Under the pieces are notes generated by a model. That model saw only the letters and a program-made list of their open reading frames with translations. It made no database searches and was not told where the DNA came from. The position numbers and the translations under genes are program-made. Of a DNA stretch of 64,000 nt, positions 55,378 to 64,000 are shown one piece after another. Positions within the stretch are counted from its first letter, which is position 1; each line of letters begins with the position of its first letter. The stretch spans positions 1-64,000 of the forward strand of contig CALZTY010000005.1 in the NCBI GenBank assembly GCA_945829225.1, read 5' to 3'. Origin of the DNA: an uncultured Bacteroidales bacterium (GTDB lineage Bacteria; Bacteroidota; Bacteroidia; Bacteroidales; Muribaculaceae).

Positions 55378-58341
55378 TCAATTTTGCAGTGATTTATATA
55401 CCTGGCGGAACAACTCAGGACGTATACCCGAATTGTTGAACGCCTCATTGTCGCGTGTTGGGTTTACGCGATTGCACAAAAATATGAATATCAAGTCGTT
55501 ATCCGGGTCTACCCAGAATACAGTGCCGGTGAAGCCGGTGTGTCCGTACACCCCTGCCCCGGCTTCTTCGCATGTCGGCGATTTCTCCGGGTCGGTCATG
55601 TCGGGCTTGTCAAAACCCAAGCCGCGGCGACAGGTCGGACTCTTGCTCTTGGTGAACAGGTCCACGGTCTGCTGCGACAGCACGCGCACATCGCCATACA
55701 CCCCGCCGTTGAGCCACATCTGGCACAACTTCGCAAGGTCGTTTGCCGTCCCGAAAACGCCGGCATTGCCCGACACTCCGCCCAGCATGGCTGCCGTCTC
55801 GTCGTGTACATACCCGCGCACTGTCTGTCGCCTCAGGTAGGTATCCTTCTCGGTGGGCGCGATTTGCTCTATCGAGAGGCTCTCTAAGGGTCTGTAGCAC
55901 AGGTCATGTGCTCCCAGCGGACGCCATATGCTGTCTGATACCCATATCTGGTGGGCTTGTCCGGTCAGTTGTTGCTCCATCTCCATCAGCATGCAGAAGT
56001 TCAAGCACGAGTAGTTATACCGCTTGCTCGACCGCAACGGTATGCTGTAGATACGTCCCATGATGGTGTCGTAGGCGGCTTTCCCCACCCACAGCCCTGA
56101 CGCTGCCTCTATCGGAAATGCCTCGCTGCTTCGTGGAGCAATGATATCATTCCTCAGTCGAGCGCCCGAGAAGCCCCACGCGCCATTGCTTATCTTCACG
56201 GTGTGCTGCGCATCGCGCCGAGGCTTTATCAACTTGCCGCTATACGTCGACGGGTCCATCATCACATCAAATACATTCAGCGATGCCGGCATGCCCGACT
56301 CGTGATACAGCAATTCTCTCACCGTGATGCTTGCCTTGTCGGTGCCTCGCAGCCCGGGCAGGTATCGCGATGCCGGTGCGTCGATGTCGTATAGTCCAAG
56401 GTCAAATGCCTTCATGATGCCGGGAAGTGTCCCGGTGACCTTCGATACCGAGGCAAAGTCATATAAGGTATTGGCGGTCACGGGTGCTCCGCCCTTGGTG
56501 AGGTGCCCGTAGCACTTGTCTATCACCACGTTGCCGTGGCGCGCCAACAGCACTTGGCATCCCGGAAAGGCGCCTGCGGCAAGTGCCGCCTCGACGATGG
56601 AGTCCACCGAGTCGCACAGGCTCGCGCGCATCCCCTCTGCCACCGGGGAGGTCCTTCCCAGGCGGCTCTTGGGTATGTAAACACCGGTCCCTATGGTCGC
56701 TGTCGGCGGTATATTCACCGGCAAGGTGCCCTCAACGGTGATGCCTCCGAATACTGCCATGGCGGCTGCCTTGCGCAGCGACGGCAGATTGTCGTATGCC
56801 ACCAACACCGCCTCGCTATGCTGCAAGGCGTCGCGGAATTTATTCATCTGGTAGGGGGTCATCATGAACGCACCCACCAGGGCATTTGCCTCGGTCAGTC
56901 TGCCATATATATTCCTTGCGTTGGCATCGTCGCTAAACACTGCCGCTACCACAACATCGTGGCTCAATATCTGCTTGAGCATTGACGCATCTGCCGCACC
57001 GGGCATCTCATAGCAGTCCACGGCGCTATATCGGCTGCAGGTCTCCGCAAAGAGGTTGTCACCGGGCTTGCCGATGGTCACCACGGCTATGCTCTGATGT
57101 GCCAAGTCGCCTATCGGCAGCACATCGTTGCGATTCCACAGCGCGGTGATGCACTTGTTGCTCAGCGCGTCTATCAATGCCATGCACTCGGGCGAATTTA
57201 TCCTCTCCATCAGCCCTTCGATCTCGATGGGCTGATATTTATGCACGCCAAGTATATATTTGTAGCGCAACACGCGTTTGCAATGCTCTTCTATCACCTC
57301 GCGCGATATTTTTCCACTCTGCACCAAGGCGTAGATGGCATCTATGTCGCCGATGGGGTCGTCGGAGGTCTCTAATACGTCGCAGCCGGCTTTAAGTGCC
57401 TCTACTGCACTGTTATAGCCCTCAAGACGAGCACCTTTCATGCTCAGCGCATCGGTGTATATCAAGCCGTTGAAGCCCATTTCCTCGCGCAACAGCCCGG
57501 TCACCATCTTGTGGGATAGCGATGCCGGTCGCATCGACGGATCAAGTGCCTCGACTACGATATGCCCGACCATCACTCCCGACAGCCCGGCATCGATATA
57601 CTCTTGGAAGGGTAGCAAGTCAATGCTATCCAATGTGGCACGGTCGTGGTGCACCAAGGTGCGCTCTTTGTGCGAGTCGGTCGAGGTGTCACCGTGACCC
57701 GGGAAGTGCTTGGACACTGACTGCACTCCCACCGACTCCATGCCTTGTGAGAAGGCTATCGCGGCTGCCGACACGCGGTGCGGGTCCTCCCCGAACGATC
57801 GCCGCCCGATTACCGGGTTGCGCGGATTGGAATTTACATCGACCACGGGCGCATAGTCCACGTCGATGCCGGTCATCCGGCAGTGACGTCCCATTTCTTT
57901 GCCGTATTCATATATCAGCGACAGGTCGTTCACCGCGCCCAATGCCATATTGCAAGGGAATTTGGCAGTACCGCTTATGCGCATTGCCAAGCCCCATTCG
58001 CCATCAAAGGTCATCATCAACGGCACCTTGGCGATGCTCTTGGCATAGTTGGTCATCTCTATATAATCTTCAAGCGACCCGGCGGTGAACAGCAAGCCAC
58101 CTACGCCGTTCTTCTCGACATAGCGTTTGATTACCGCGCGGCTGTCCGCTCCCTTGGTGGGAACTACCTTTGGAAATACCAATTGTGCCACGCGCTCGCG
58201 CTCACTCAGGCTGTTGTACACCGAGTCAACCCACCGGCTGCAGGCGTCTTGCTCGGTTGCCGTGTCCAACCGGGGTACTATTGCCCATGTTGCCGCAAGT
58301 GCCGCCAGGGCAATGCTTGTGATTATTTGACGTTTTTGCAT
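55378..58341 (-). CDS. GH3 beta-N-acetylhexosaminidase fused to a beta-lactamase-like domain
   Basis: This 987-residue exported protein (signal peptide about 1-25) has an N-terminal GH3 domain (about 35-400) with the NagZ-type motif KHFPGHGDTSTDSH at 211-224, which holds the Asp/His pair, and the nucleophile D297 in YTDALSM. A short second GH3-like region follows (about 410-600). From about 600 there is a class-C beta-lactamase / esterase-like serine hydrolase with SVSK (SxxK), YSCLN (YxN) and HTGFTG. NagZ enzymes remove GlcNAc from peptidoglycan fragments; the second domain could cleave the attached peptide or an ester. The fusion occurs in other Bacteroidota. It lies in one operon with TamB, the nucleotidase and PAP2. 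Confidence 0.9.
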   Translation of the reverse strand: MQKRQIITSIALAALAATWAIVPRLDTATEQDACSRWVDSVYNSLSERERVAQLVFPKVVPTKGADSRAVIKRYVEKNGVGGLLFTAGSLEDYIEMTNYAKSIAKVPLMMTFDGEWGLAMRISGTAKFPCNMALGAVNDLSLIYEYGKEMGRHCRMTGIDVDYAPVVDVNSNPRNPVIGRRSFGEDPHRVSAAAIAFSQGMESVGVQSVSKHFPGHGDTSTDSHKERTLVHHDRATLDSIDLLPFQEYIDAGLSGVMVGHIVVEALDPSMRPASLSHKMVTGLLREEMGFNGLIYTDALSMKGARLEGYNSAVEALKAGCDVLETSDDPIGDIDAIYALVQSGKISREVIEEHCKRVLRYKYILGVHKYQPIEIEGLMERINSPECMALIDALSNKCITALWNRNDVLPIGDLAHQSIAVVTIGKPGDNLFAETCSRYSAVDCYEMPGAADASMLKQILSHDVVVAAVFSDDANARNIYGRLTEANALVGAFMMTPYQMNKFRDALQHSEAVLVAYDNLPSLRKAAAMAVFGGITVEGTLPVNIPPTATIGTGVYIPKSRLGRTSPVAEGMRASLCDSVDSIVEAALAAGAFPGCQVLLARHGNVVIDKCYGHLTKGGAPVTANTLYDFASVSKVTGTLPGIMKAFDLGLYDIDAPASRYLPGLRGTDKASITVRELLYHESGMPASLNVFDVMMDPSTYSGKLIKPRRDAQHTVKISNGAWGFSGARLRNDIIAPRSSEAFPIEAASGLWVGKAAYDTIMGRIYSIPLRSSKRYNYSCLNFCMLMEMEQQLTGQAHQIWVSDSIWRPLGAHDLCYRPLESLSIEQIAPTEKDTYLRRQTVRGYVHDETAAMLGGVSGNAGVFGTANDLAKLCQMWLNGGVYGDVRVLSQQTVDLFTKSKSPTCRRGLGFDKPDMTDPEKSPTCEEAGAGVYGHTGFTGTVFWVDPDNDLIFIFLCNRVNPTRDNEAFNNSGIRPELFRQVYKSLQN

Positions 58342-58382
58342 TATGATTAGTGTGATTTGATAGTTGTTTTATTATCAAGTAT

Positions 58383-59906
58383 TTAGTTGGTATGCATTCT
58401 TACTATACCGTCTGGTTTGATGGTCTTGTTGCGCCCCTTGCCGTTGCGCAGATACTCGAGGATATCCTTGTATACCACGTGCTCGCTCGATGCTACCAAG
58501 GTGCTGTGTGTCAATGGCTCCATATAGTCGCCGCCGTCAACGAGGTAGTTGATGGTTGCAACTCTGTAGGTGCGCTCGGGGTCTATGGGCTTGCCGTTGA
58601 TGCTCGCGCTCACAACCTGTGCGTCTTTGTATTCTTTCTCCTTGGTGCCGGGTATATAACTGATTTCCACGCCTTTGCTCACACCATTGCCATTGGCGCA
58701 TGCCATTACATAGAAGGCGTCAAGCAGGTCGCTGCCCTTGATATCTATCACTTGGATATAGTTCTCGAAGGGTAGGGTGCATATCACTTGACCCTCGTGG
58801 ATGGTCCCTGCCGGCAAGCCGCGACGCAGTCCGCCTTTGTTGAGGATTGCCATATCGACATTGGCTGCCATCTCGCTACCCAATTGCAGCACCACATCGG
58901 TCGCCCAGTTGAGCAACTCGGGCGAGTCTTGTGCCATGGCTCGCTTGCTCTTGCCCACCGGGGTGCGGGTCATCAGAGAGTCAACTCCGGCTCGGTAGGG
59001 CTCGACCAGGCGCACCATCGCGCTGTCAATACGCGCATCGAGGCGGCTGTCTACCACTATGGCATGGTTGCTTATCGACATATCGTCGAGGTCTATGTAT
59101 ATCTCGCCTACATATCTGCCTTTGCTCTTCATCTGCGTGATTATCACGTCTTTACCCTCGGCGTTCGGCACCTTCCATTGGAATTTGCTACTGCCGGGCA
59201 CCACCAAGTCGTGGCTGTGTCCGCCGATTATGATGTCAATGCCCTTGCTCCGGCTTGCCAGGTTGAGGTCGCTCAAATAGCCTATATGGGTCACTGCCAC
59301 TACCACATCGCAGCCCTCGATATTGCGTAGCCACCATGCCATCACATTGGCGGTCTCCACGTCATCGATATATTCCACATGCTCATATCTGCCCTTGGCG
59401 ATGATGCCCTCCGGGTCGATATTGATAGCCATGATGCCTATGCGCTTGCCGCAATATTCGCGTACACTGTAGCGCTTGAACAGCGGCTGCAGCGCCGAGC
59501 CTTCAAGGTTGTAGTTGCTGCTGAGCAACTCGGCACGCACCGGTGCCATTATCGTGGCGATGGAGTCGGCGCCGTTGTCAAATTCGTGATTGCCCAATAT
59601 GCGTATGTCGTAGCCCATATAGTCCATCAACATTTGCTCTACCTTCCCTCCGTAGAGGTTGAAGTACAGCGAACCTTGCACGGCATCGCCGGCATCAATG
59701 AGCAGTACATTCTTTTCGGCATTGCGCACACTGTCCACTATCACCCCTCGGCGGTAGATACCCCCGAGATTGCTGTCTTCGTCGGGTTCTATCTGCGAGT
59801 GGGTGTCGTTGGTGTGCAATATCACCAAGCGCTCGGCTGTGGCGGCGTTCCACGTCGTCAACGCTATAGTTGTGGCTATTACGGTAATGAGGGATGTGTA
59901 TTTCAT
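58383..59906 (-). CDS. UshA-like exported 5'-nucleotidase
   Basis: This 507-residue protein has a signal peptide (about 1-24), a calcineurin-like metallophosphatase domain, and a 5'-nucleotidase C-terminal domain. Metal ligands appear in HTNDTHS (31-37), DAGDAVQG, GNHEFD (105-110), VTHIG and GGHSH. The substrate-binding part holds NKGGLRRGLPAG, LPFENY and VATINYLVDGGDY. It likely dephosphorylates nucleotides outside the inner membrane for uptake of nucleosides. In many Bacteroidales these two domains are encoded by two adjacent genes; here they form one. It lies 12 nt after the TamB gene and 41 nt before the GH3 fusion. Confidence 0.9.
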   Translation of the reverse strand: MKYTSLITVIATTIALTTWNAATAERLVILHTNDTHSQIEPDEDSNLGGIYRRGVIVDSVRNAEKNVLLIDAGDAVQGSLYFNLYGGKVEQMLMDYMGYDIRILGNHEFDNGADSIATIMAPVRAELLSSNYNLEGSALQPLFKRYSVREYCGKRIGIMAINIDPEGIIAKGRYEHVEYIDDVETANVMAWWLRNIEGCDVVVAVTHIGYLSDLNLASRSKGIDIIIGGHSHDLVVPGSSKFQWKVPNAEGKDVIITQMKSKGRYVGEIYIDLDDMSISNHAIVVDSRLDARIDSAMVRLVEPYRAGVDSLMTRTPVGKSKRAMAQDSPELLNWATDVVLQLGSEMAANVDMAILNKGGLRRGLPAGTIHEGQVICTLPFENYIQVIDIKGSDLLDAFYVMACANGNGVSKGVEISYIPGTKEKEYKDAQVVSASINGKPIDPERTYRVATINYLVDGGDYMEPLTHSTLVASSEHVVYKDILEYLRNGKGRNKTIKPDGIVRMHTN

Positions 59907-59918
59907 GGTATGTTAATT

Positions 59919-62900
59919 TTATTGAATTGTATCCGTAGGGGTCGCTACGCTGTCGCCAGGTGCCGTATCTACCACGGTCTTCTTGTGACGGCGTCCGAAT
60001 ATCGAGTCAAAATCGCGCTTGAACATAATGCCGACGCCCTGGGTGGTAGTGGCTTGGCGCAAGTAGTAATTTTGGTCGTTGTAGCGGTTGTAGCCTCTCA
60101 GTCGCCAGGTGCCGCGCGGTGTCAGCAGGTATTCGATGTCAAAGTCGCCGATGAATTGGTTGGTATTCAGCGACTTGTCGCGATAGCCGAAGTTGCCGTT
60201 GAGCAACAGTCGATTGTTGAGTAGGCGCGATGACAGTGCCACATCGAGTTCGATATCGCTGAAATCGCCGCGGTCGCTGCGCAGATTTGGCGCGATGCTC
60301 CAATTGTCGCTCAATTTGCCCAATATGTTGGAAATTTGGCTCGAAATGGTCGATGCCGCTACCGAGAATATTTCGTTGCCCTTGGTGGTCGATGCCATGT
60401 AGTCGGGCGTGTAGAAGCGGTTGAGTGCCAGCAAGTAGATAATTTGGCGGCTCATCATGTCCTCGGTGGAGATGATTGACCTCACCTTGCGATATGTGTC
60501 TGACGTCAGGGTGGGGAAGCGCAGGTCAAATGTGATGTCCGGCTGGCGCATATCGCCGTTGACCTTCAGCAAGGCTTGCACCGGCACATTGGTGCGGTTG
60601 AGGTCGCGGTCCTGGGTAAATGACTCGTCGAGGTCGCTCAGATTGGCGTTCAGCGAGTACACGGCGAGCAGGTCCAACTCGGCTGAGTAGGGGTCGCCCT
60701 TGAAGGTGATCGAACTGCCTTGCTCTATCGTAAAGTCCTTGATGATAATGTCTTGTAGGGTAAAGTTGTAGTCGCCGCGGTCGAGGGTATAGGTGCCGCG
60801 CATGCCCAGGAAGTTGTCGGTGGAGTTGTACTCCATTGCCAAGTCGCCCGAGCCGTAGGCGCGGATGCGGTCGCCGCCCACCGGGTCCATCACTATTATC
60901 AGTTCGGCTTCGGGTGTGATATCCACCTTGATGTCCATCAAGTATGCCGAGGGCTCTTCTTCGGCGGCTTGTGCCAGGCGCCGTGCCTGGTACTCGCGCA
61001 CTATGGCGGGTATGTCGTCGTAATTATTGTCCACATCATCCTCGGCTTTGGTGATGTCGTTGAAGGTGATAAACGAGTACTGCTCGGCATCGAGGCGGTC
61101 GGTGAGCACAAAGGTGAATTGCGAGTGCTGTGCCGTGGTCATATCCACTCCGATGAATACCTTGCCCGGCTCGCCCTCGATGGTCGCGCTGCCGTTGCCG
61201 TAGATTGTGCCCCACCAGTCGGGATTGAGGCGCGAGGTAACGTTGTAGCACAGCAAGTCGCGAGCCTCGGTGACCTTGAAGTTGAACACCGGCAGGTGGA
61301 AGTAGTCGTGCTTCAGCCAGCCGTTGAGTTTGGCTGTCTTGCCGTTCACATCGCGTATTGTGATGTCTTTCAGTGTGATAAGTCCCGGGGTGATGTGCAG
61401 CGAGTCGTTGGCGGTGTAGTATGTGTTGGTGAAGTCGATTTTCAGTCGCAAATTCTCGGCGAAGACATCGCCGGTGAGGTCTATGTCCTTGAAGGTGCCG
61501 AAGAGGCGCGCCTTGCCCGACACATAGCCGCTGATATCGCTGGTGAACGCCTCCATAAAGGGCTTCATAAAGCCTACACGCACATGATTGGCATCGAAAT
61601 TCAGGTCCAACGACTCCTTGGTGGCGAAGATATCGCCCCAGATGCGTGAGTGTTGTCCCTCGGGATTGACGATGTCGGCATCAAGGAAGAACGACTGCTT
61701 GTCGTTGTCCCAGTGGGCGGTGATGTCGGCTGTACCCAGGGTGCAGTAGTTGTAGCCTATGCTGTCGACGTGCAGGTTGTCAGTACACAGTATGGGTTGG
61801 CGCGACAGCACCTCGGTGGCGATAAAGCGCCCGGTGGCTCGTCCGCCGATGAGAGCCTTGTCGATCTCCAGGGTCTCGAAGATTGATGCCAAGGCTATAT
61901 GGTCCAGGTCGATAGTCAGCGAGTCGGCGGCGGTTGCCGAGGCGCTGCCATCGATATTTATTGACTGGGTCGATGATTTCAGCGAAAAATTGTACACATC
62001 GAGGCTGTTTTCACACCACGACAGTGAGGAGCGTCCGATTTCCCACAGGTCCTCGCCGAAGTTGATTTGCCCGGGGTTGAAGTCGTTGTCGATGCACAAC
62101 TGTCCGTTCTCGCTGCGCGACAGCAGGGTCGAGAAGTTGAATTGTCCGTTCAGGGGTATCTTGCGGTCCAATTGCCAATCGACACGAGTGTCCAAGCGGT
62201 TGAGGCTGCCGCTGATATCTACCACCACGGTCATCGGTCCCTTCTTGGTGGGGGTGCGCAGGGTAGCAAATGCCGAGGCGCGTTGGTCCTCTCCATCGAT
62301 CATCACTGTCGACACGGTTTGGTCTATGATTTTGTCGCCCTGTTGCAGATAGGGCGCATCGAGGGTGAAGGTCGCCAGTTTTTGCTCGCCGTTGAGTGAT
62401 GCTGAGAACTCTACCGGGTAGATTACCTGTATCGGCAACTTGAAGAACTCGCACAAGCCCTCGGCGTTGGATAAGGTGAAGTCGGCTGCAAAGCGGTTGT
62501 GGTCGTTTGCCGCAATGGTGTCAGCTTTGATAACATCGGGGAGGACGGTCGCTGCGAGGTTCTTGATGGTCGGTGCCAGGGTCGAGGGAACTATGTCGCC
62601 GCGCACGTTACCATTGAGGAAGTCTGAGGTCACCGTGAGTATGTCCTGCGAGGCGGCGCGGTCCATGTCTATGGTAAATTCCTTTAAATCAAGAGTATGA
62701 CTCTTGTGGTCGCTATATCGAATATCGGTGAGCGACACGGTGCCGCTGATGTCATCGAGATAAGAGCCGCCACCGTTGACTCTCAGGTGACCCGAGAGGG
62801 TGTGCCCTTCCATGCCTCCGAGTTTGAGGGCTCGTGGCTTGATGGCGTGAAGGTCGGCAACTATATCCACCACCTTGTAGGGGTTGGCTACATAGGCGCT

Positions 62901-64000
62901 TGCCTCGATATCGAAGGAGGCATTGAGGTCACAGGAGTTGATGCTCGCCGTCACCTCGCCTTCGCTGCTGTCATAGGCGCCCGACACGGCGATGCCGGTA
63001 TATGTGTAGCCCAGGGCTTGCAGTTGATTGATATCCATATTGCCGGTAATGGCGGTCTTGTAGGGCGCCACCGAGCCTTTGGCGGTGAGGGTTGCGGTCA
63101 TGGTGCCCAAGTTGCTCGAGCCGGTGAGTGCCGCGAGGTTGAGTCTGCGTATCGAGCCGCGGCTGTCAAAGGCGATGCTACGATAGCGGTCGGGGGTGGT
63201 GACCTTGCCGTTGACCACGATGCGTGCGCCGCGGTTGATGGCGGTCATATCGAAGGTGGCTCCCTTCATATCACCCTTGGCGGTGCCTACCACCGCGATG
63301 TCGCCCATATAGCGTAATGCCTTGGTCTGCTTGATGTTGAAGGCGCGTGTCAGTGCCATCGCCTCGGCGGCTGATGCATCGAGGCGTAGGCGCAGAACGT
63401 TGAACTCGGGTCCGCTGATGCTGTCGCCACGGTTGATGGAGCCCATCATCTCGAAGCGCGAGCCCTTGTCGTCACTGATGTTCAATCGGTTGATATTCAT
63501 GCCGTTGTGACTCACTGTGACAGCGAAGTCGGCGGTGATGACGCGCTCGATATTCTTGAAAGCCGGCACTGCCCACAGCAGGTCGGTGGTCGAGATGGTC
63601 ATCGGCTCGAGAGGCTCTATGGCTATGTTGCGGCTGCTGATGATATCGCTTGAGGTGCCGAAGTCATTGATATCCACCTCGATAGGCTTTAATGCGATGC
63701 GCGATGCCGGCATTTCCAGCACAAAGTTGCGTAGCGATATGTGTTGTGGCGTGACTATTACTTTGGCTTGTAAATCCTTGAGTATCAAGCCTGAATGTTC
63801 GCACAGCGATAAGGTCTCCAAATCGACGTCCCAGCGTTCGCGGCTCCCTTGGCGTATGTAGGCGTGGAGTCCGAGTCCGCTGACGTGGATATGGGCGGGA
63901 TTAAATTTGCCTGTGGAGTCGGGCTCGGAGAGCACGTCGTAGTGGAAGCATCCTTTGCGCACCACCACGGTGCCTATCTTGAGGTTGAAATTGCTCGGCT
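59919..64000 (-). CDS. tamB: TamB-family translocation/assembly protein (5' end outside window)
   Basis: The frame is open from the window edge to the stop at 59919, at least 1360 residues; the N-terminus is missing. The C-terminal part is the DUF490/TamB domain: IPAIVREYQARRLAQ, GEPGKVFIGVDM, GDLAMEYNSTDNFLGMRGTYTLDRGDYNFTLQDI, FTIEQGSSITFKGDP, and a late IEYLLTPRGTWRLRGYNRYNDQNYY. The rest is repeated short beta strands, like the long lipid-carrying groove of this family. TamB spans the periplasm and helps move lipids or assemble outer-membrane proteins. The final 20 residues are polar. No TamA partner is in the window. Confidence 0.9.
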   Translation of the reverse strand, partial: PSNFNLKIGTVVVRKGCFHYDVLSEPDSTGKFNPAHIHVSGLGLHAYIRQGSRERWDVDLETLSLCEHSGLILKDLQAKVIVTPQHISLRNFVLEMPASRIALKPIEVDINDFGTSSDIISSRNIAIEPLEPMTISTTDLLWAVPAFKNIERVITADFAVTVSHNGMNINRLNISDDKGSRFEMMGSINRGDSISGPEFNVLRLRLDASAAEAMALTRAFNIKQTKALRYMGDIAVVGTAKGDMKGATFDMTAINRGARIVVNGKVTTPDRYRSIAFDSRGSIRRLNLAALTGSSNLGTMTATLTAKGSVAPYKTAITGNMDINQLQALGYTYTGIAVSGAYDSSEGEVTASINSCDLNASFDIEASAYVANPYKVVDIVADLHAIKPRALKLGGMEGHTLSGHLRVNGGGSYLDDISGTVSLTDIRYSDHKSHTLDLKEFTIDMDRAASQDILTVTSDFLNGNVRGDIVPSTLAPTIKNLAATVLPDVIKADTIAANDHNRFAADFTLSNAEGLCEFFKLPIQVIYPVEFSASLNGEQKLATFTLDAPYLQQGDKIIDQTVSTVMIDGEDQRASAFATLRTPTKKGPMTVVVDISGSLNRLDTRVDWQLDRKIPLNGQFNFSTLLSRSENGQLCIDNDFNPGQINFGEDLWEIGRSSLSWCENSLDVYNFSLKSSTQSINIDGSASATAADSLTIDLDHIALASIFETLEIDKALIGGRATGRFIATEVLSRQPILCTDNLHVDSIGYNYCTLGTADITAHWDNDKQSFFLDADIVNPEGQHSRIWGDIFATKESLDLNFDANHVRVGFMKPFMEAFTSDISGYVSGKARLFGTFKDIDLTGDVFAENLRLKIDFTNTYYTANDSLHITPGLITLKDITIRDVNGKTAKLNGWLKHDYFHLPVFNFKVTEARDLLCYNVTSRLNPDWWGTIYGNGSATIEGEPGKVFIGVDMTTAQHSQFTFVLTDRLDAEQYSFITFNDITKAEDDVDNNYDDIPAIVREYQARRLAQAAEEEPSAYLMDIKVDITPEAELIIVMDPVGGDRIRAYGSGDLAMEYNSTDNFLGMRGTYTLDRGDYNFTLQDIIIKDFTIEQGSSITFKGDPYSAELDLLAVYSLNANLSDLDESFTQDRDLNRTNVPVQALLKVNGDMRQPDITFDLRFPTLTSDTYRKVRSIISTEDMMSRQIIYLLALNRFYTPDYMASTTKGNEIFSVAASTISSQISNILGKLSDNWSIAPNLRSDRGDFSDIELDVALSSRLLNNRLLLNGNFGYRDKSLNTNQFIGDFDIEYLLTPRGTWRLRGYNRYNDQNYYLRQATTTQGVGIMFKRDFDSIFGRRHKKTVVDTAPGDSVATPTDTIQ

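Overview
This window looks like a chromosomal segment of a GC-rich member of the Bacteroidota, order Bacteroidales, and most resembles a Muribaculaceae-type gut commensal. The signs are: Bacteroides-type promoters (TTTG, 19-20 nt, TAnnTTTG) before many genes and few Shine-Dalgarno sites; a fused NuoCD and a complex I cluster with no nuoE, nuoF or nuoG; an AtpB that begins with a signal peptide and an extra periplasmic domain; a GH3/beta-lactamase fusion; a secreted M6 protease with a type IX secretion-like tail; and the alaS / M23 peptidase / merR neighbourhood. The family-level placement is inference.

Layout. 1-62: tRNA-His (minus, cut by the window edge). 230-781: reverse rubrerythrin with its own promoter and terminator. 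908-6674 (+): prfA, pyrF, a lytic transglycosylase and uvrA, tightly packed. 6661-7515 (-): nadC, overlapping the end of uvrA. 7606-10404 (+): rlmH, a PQQ-propeller lipoprotein and a secreted alpha/beta hydrolase. 10409-13214 (-): mdh with a terminator, then a periplasmic thioredoxin and a DbpA-like RNA helicase. 13306-18513 (-): a secreted M6 protease with its own promoter and an (alpha/alpha)6 glycosidase-like protein. 18535-25160 (-): alaS, a secreted esterase, recF, a DUF721/DciA-like gene, a hotdog thioesterase and tilS. 25281-29826 (+): M23 peptidase, merR, and a large PLD-DEAD-DUF3427 helicase of different base composition.

29897-47203 (-) is an 18-gene energy cluster: nuoA-B-CD-H, then all eight F1Fo ATP synthase genes (atpD-C-B-E-F-H-A-G), then nuoI-J-K-L-M-N. 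The complete ATP synthase operon therefore sits inside the complex I operon, with no gap over 60 nt and no terminator that I can see. The proton pump and the proton-driven synthase would plausibly be made from one transcript. Upstream of nuoA, at about 47282-47507 on the minus strand, I see what may be an undescribed small structured RNA: a -7 box, two strong hairpins whose G-U pairs only work on this strand, and a hairpin plus T7 end.

47685-54428 (+): a GlmU-like sugar-nucleotide protein, an acyltransferase, a membrane metallophosphoesterase, Tex, a short FolK, and a small protein built from two ribosomal-L7/L12-C-terminal-like domains joined by an acidic/proline linker. 54425-64000 (-): TamB (5' end outside the window), a UshA-like 5'-nucleotidase, the GH3/beta-lactamase fusion, and a PAP2 phosphatase with a beta-rich, probably outer-membrane, C-terminal half.

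I saw no prophage, insertion sequence, CRISPR array or rRNA gene. The items most worth following are the nested atp-in-nuo operon, the candidate RNA upstream of it, the double L12-like protein, and the atypical DUF3427 helicase coupled to merR.
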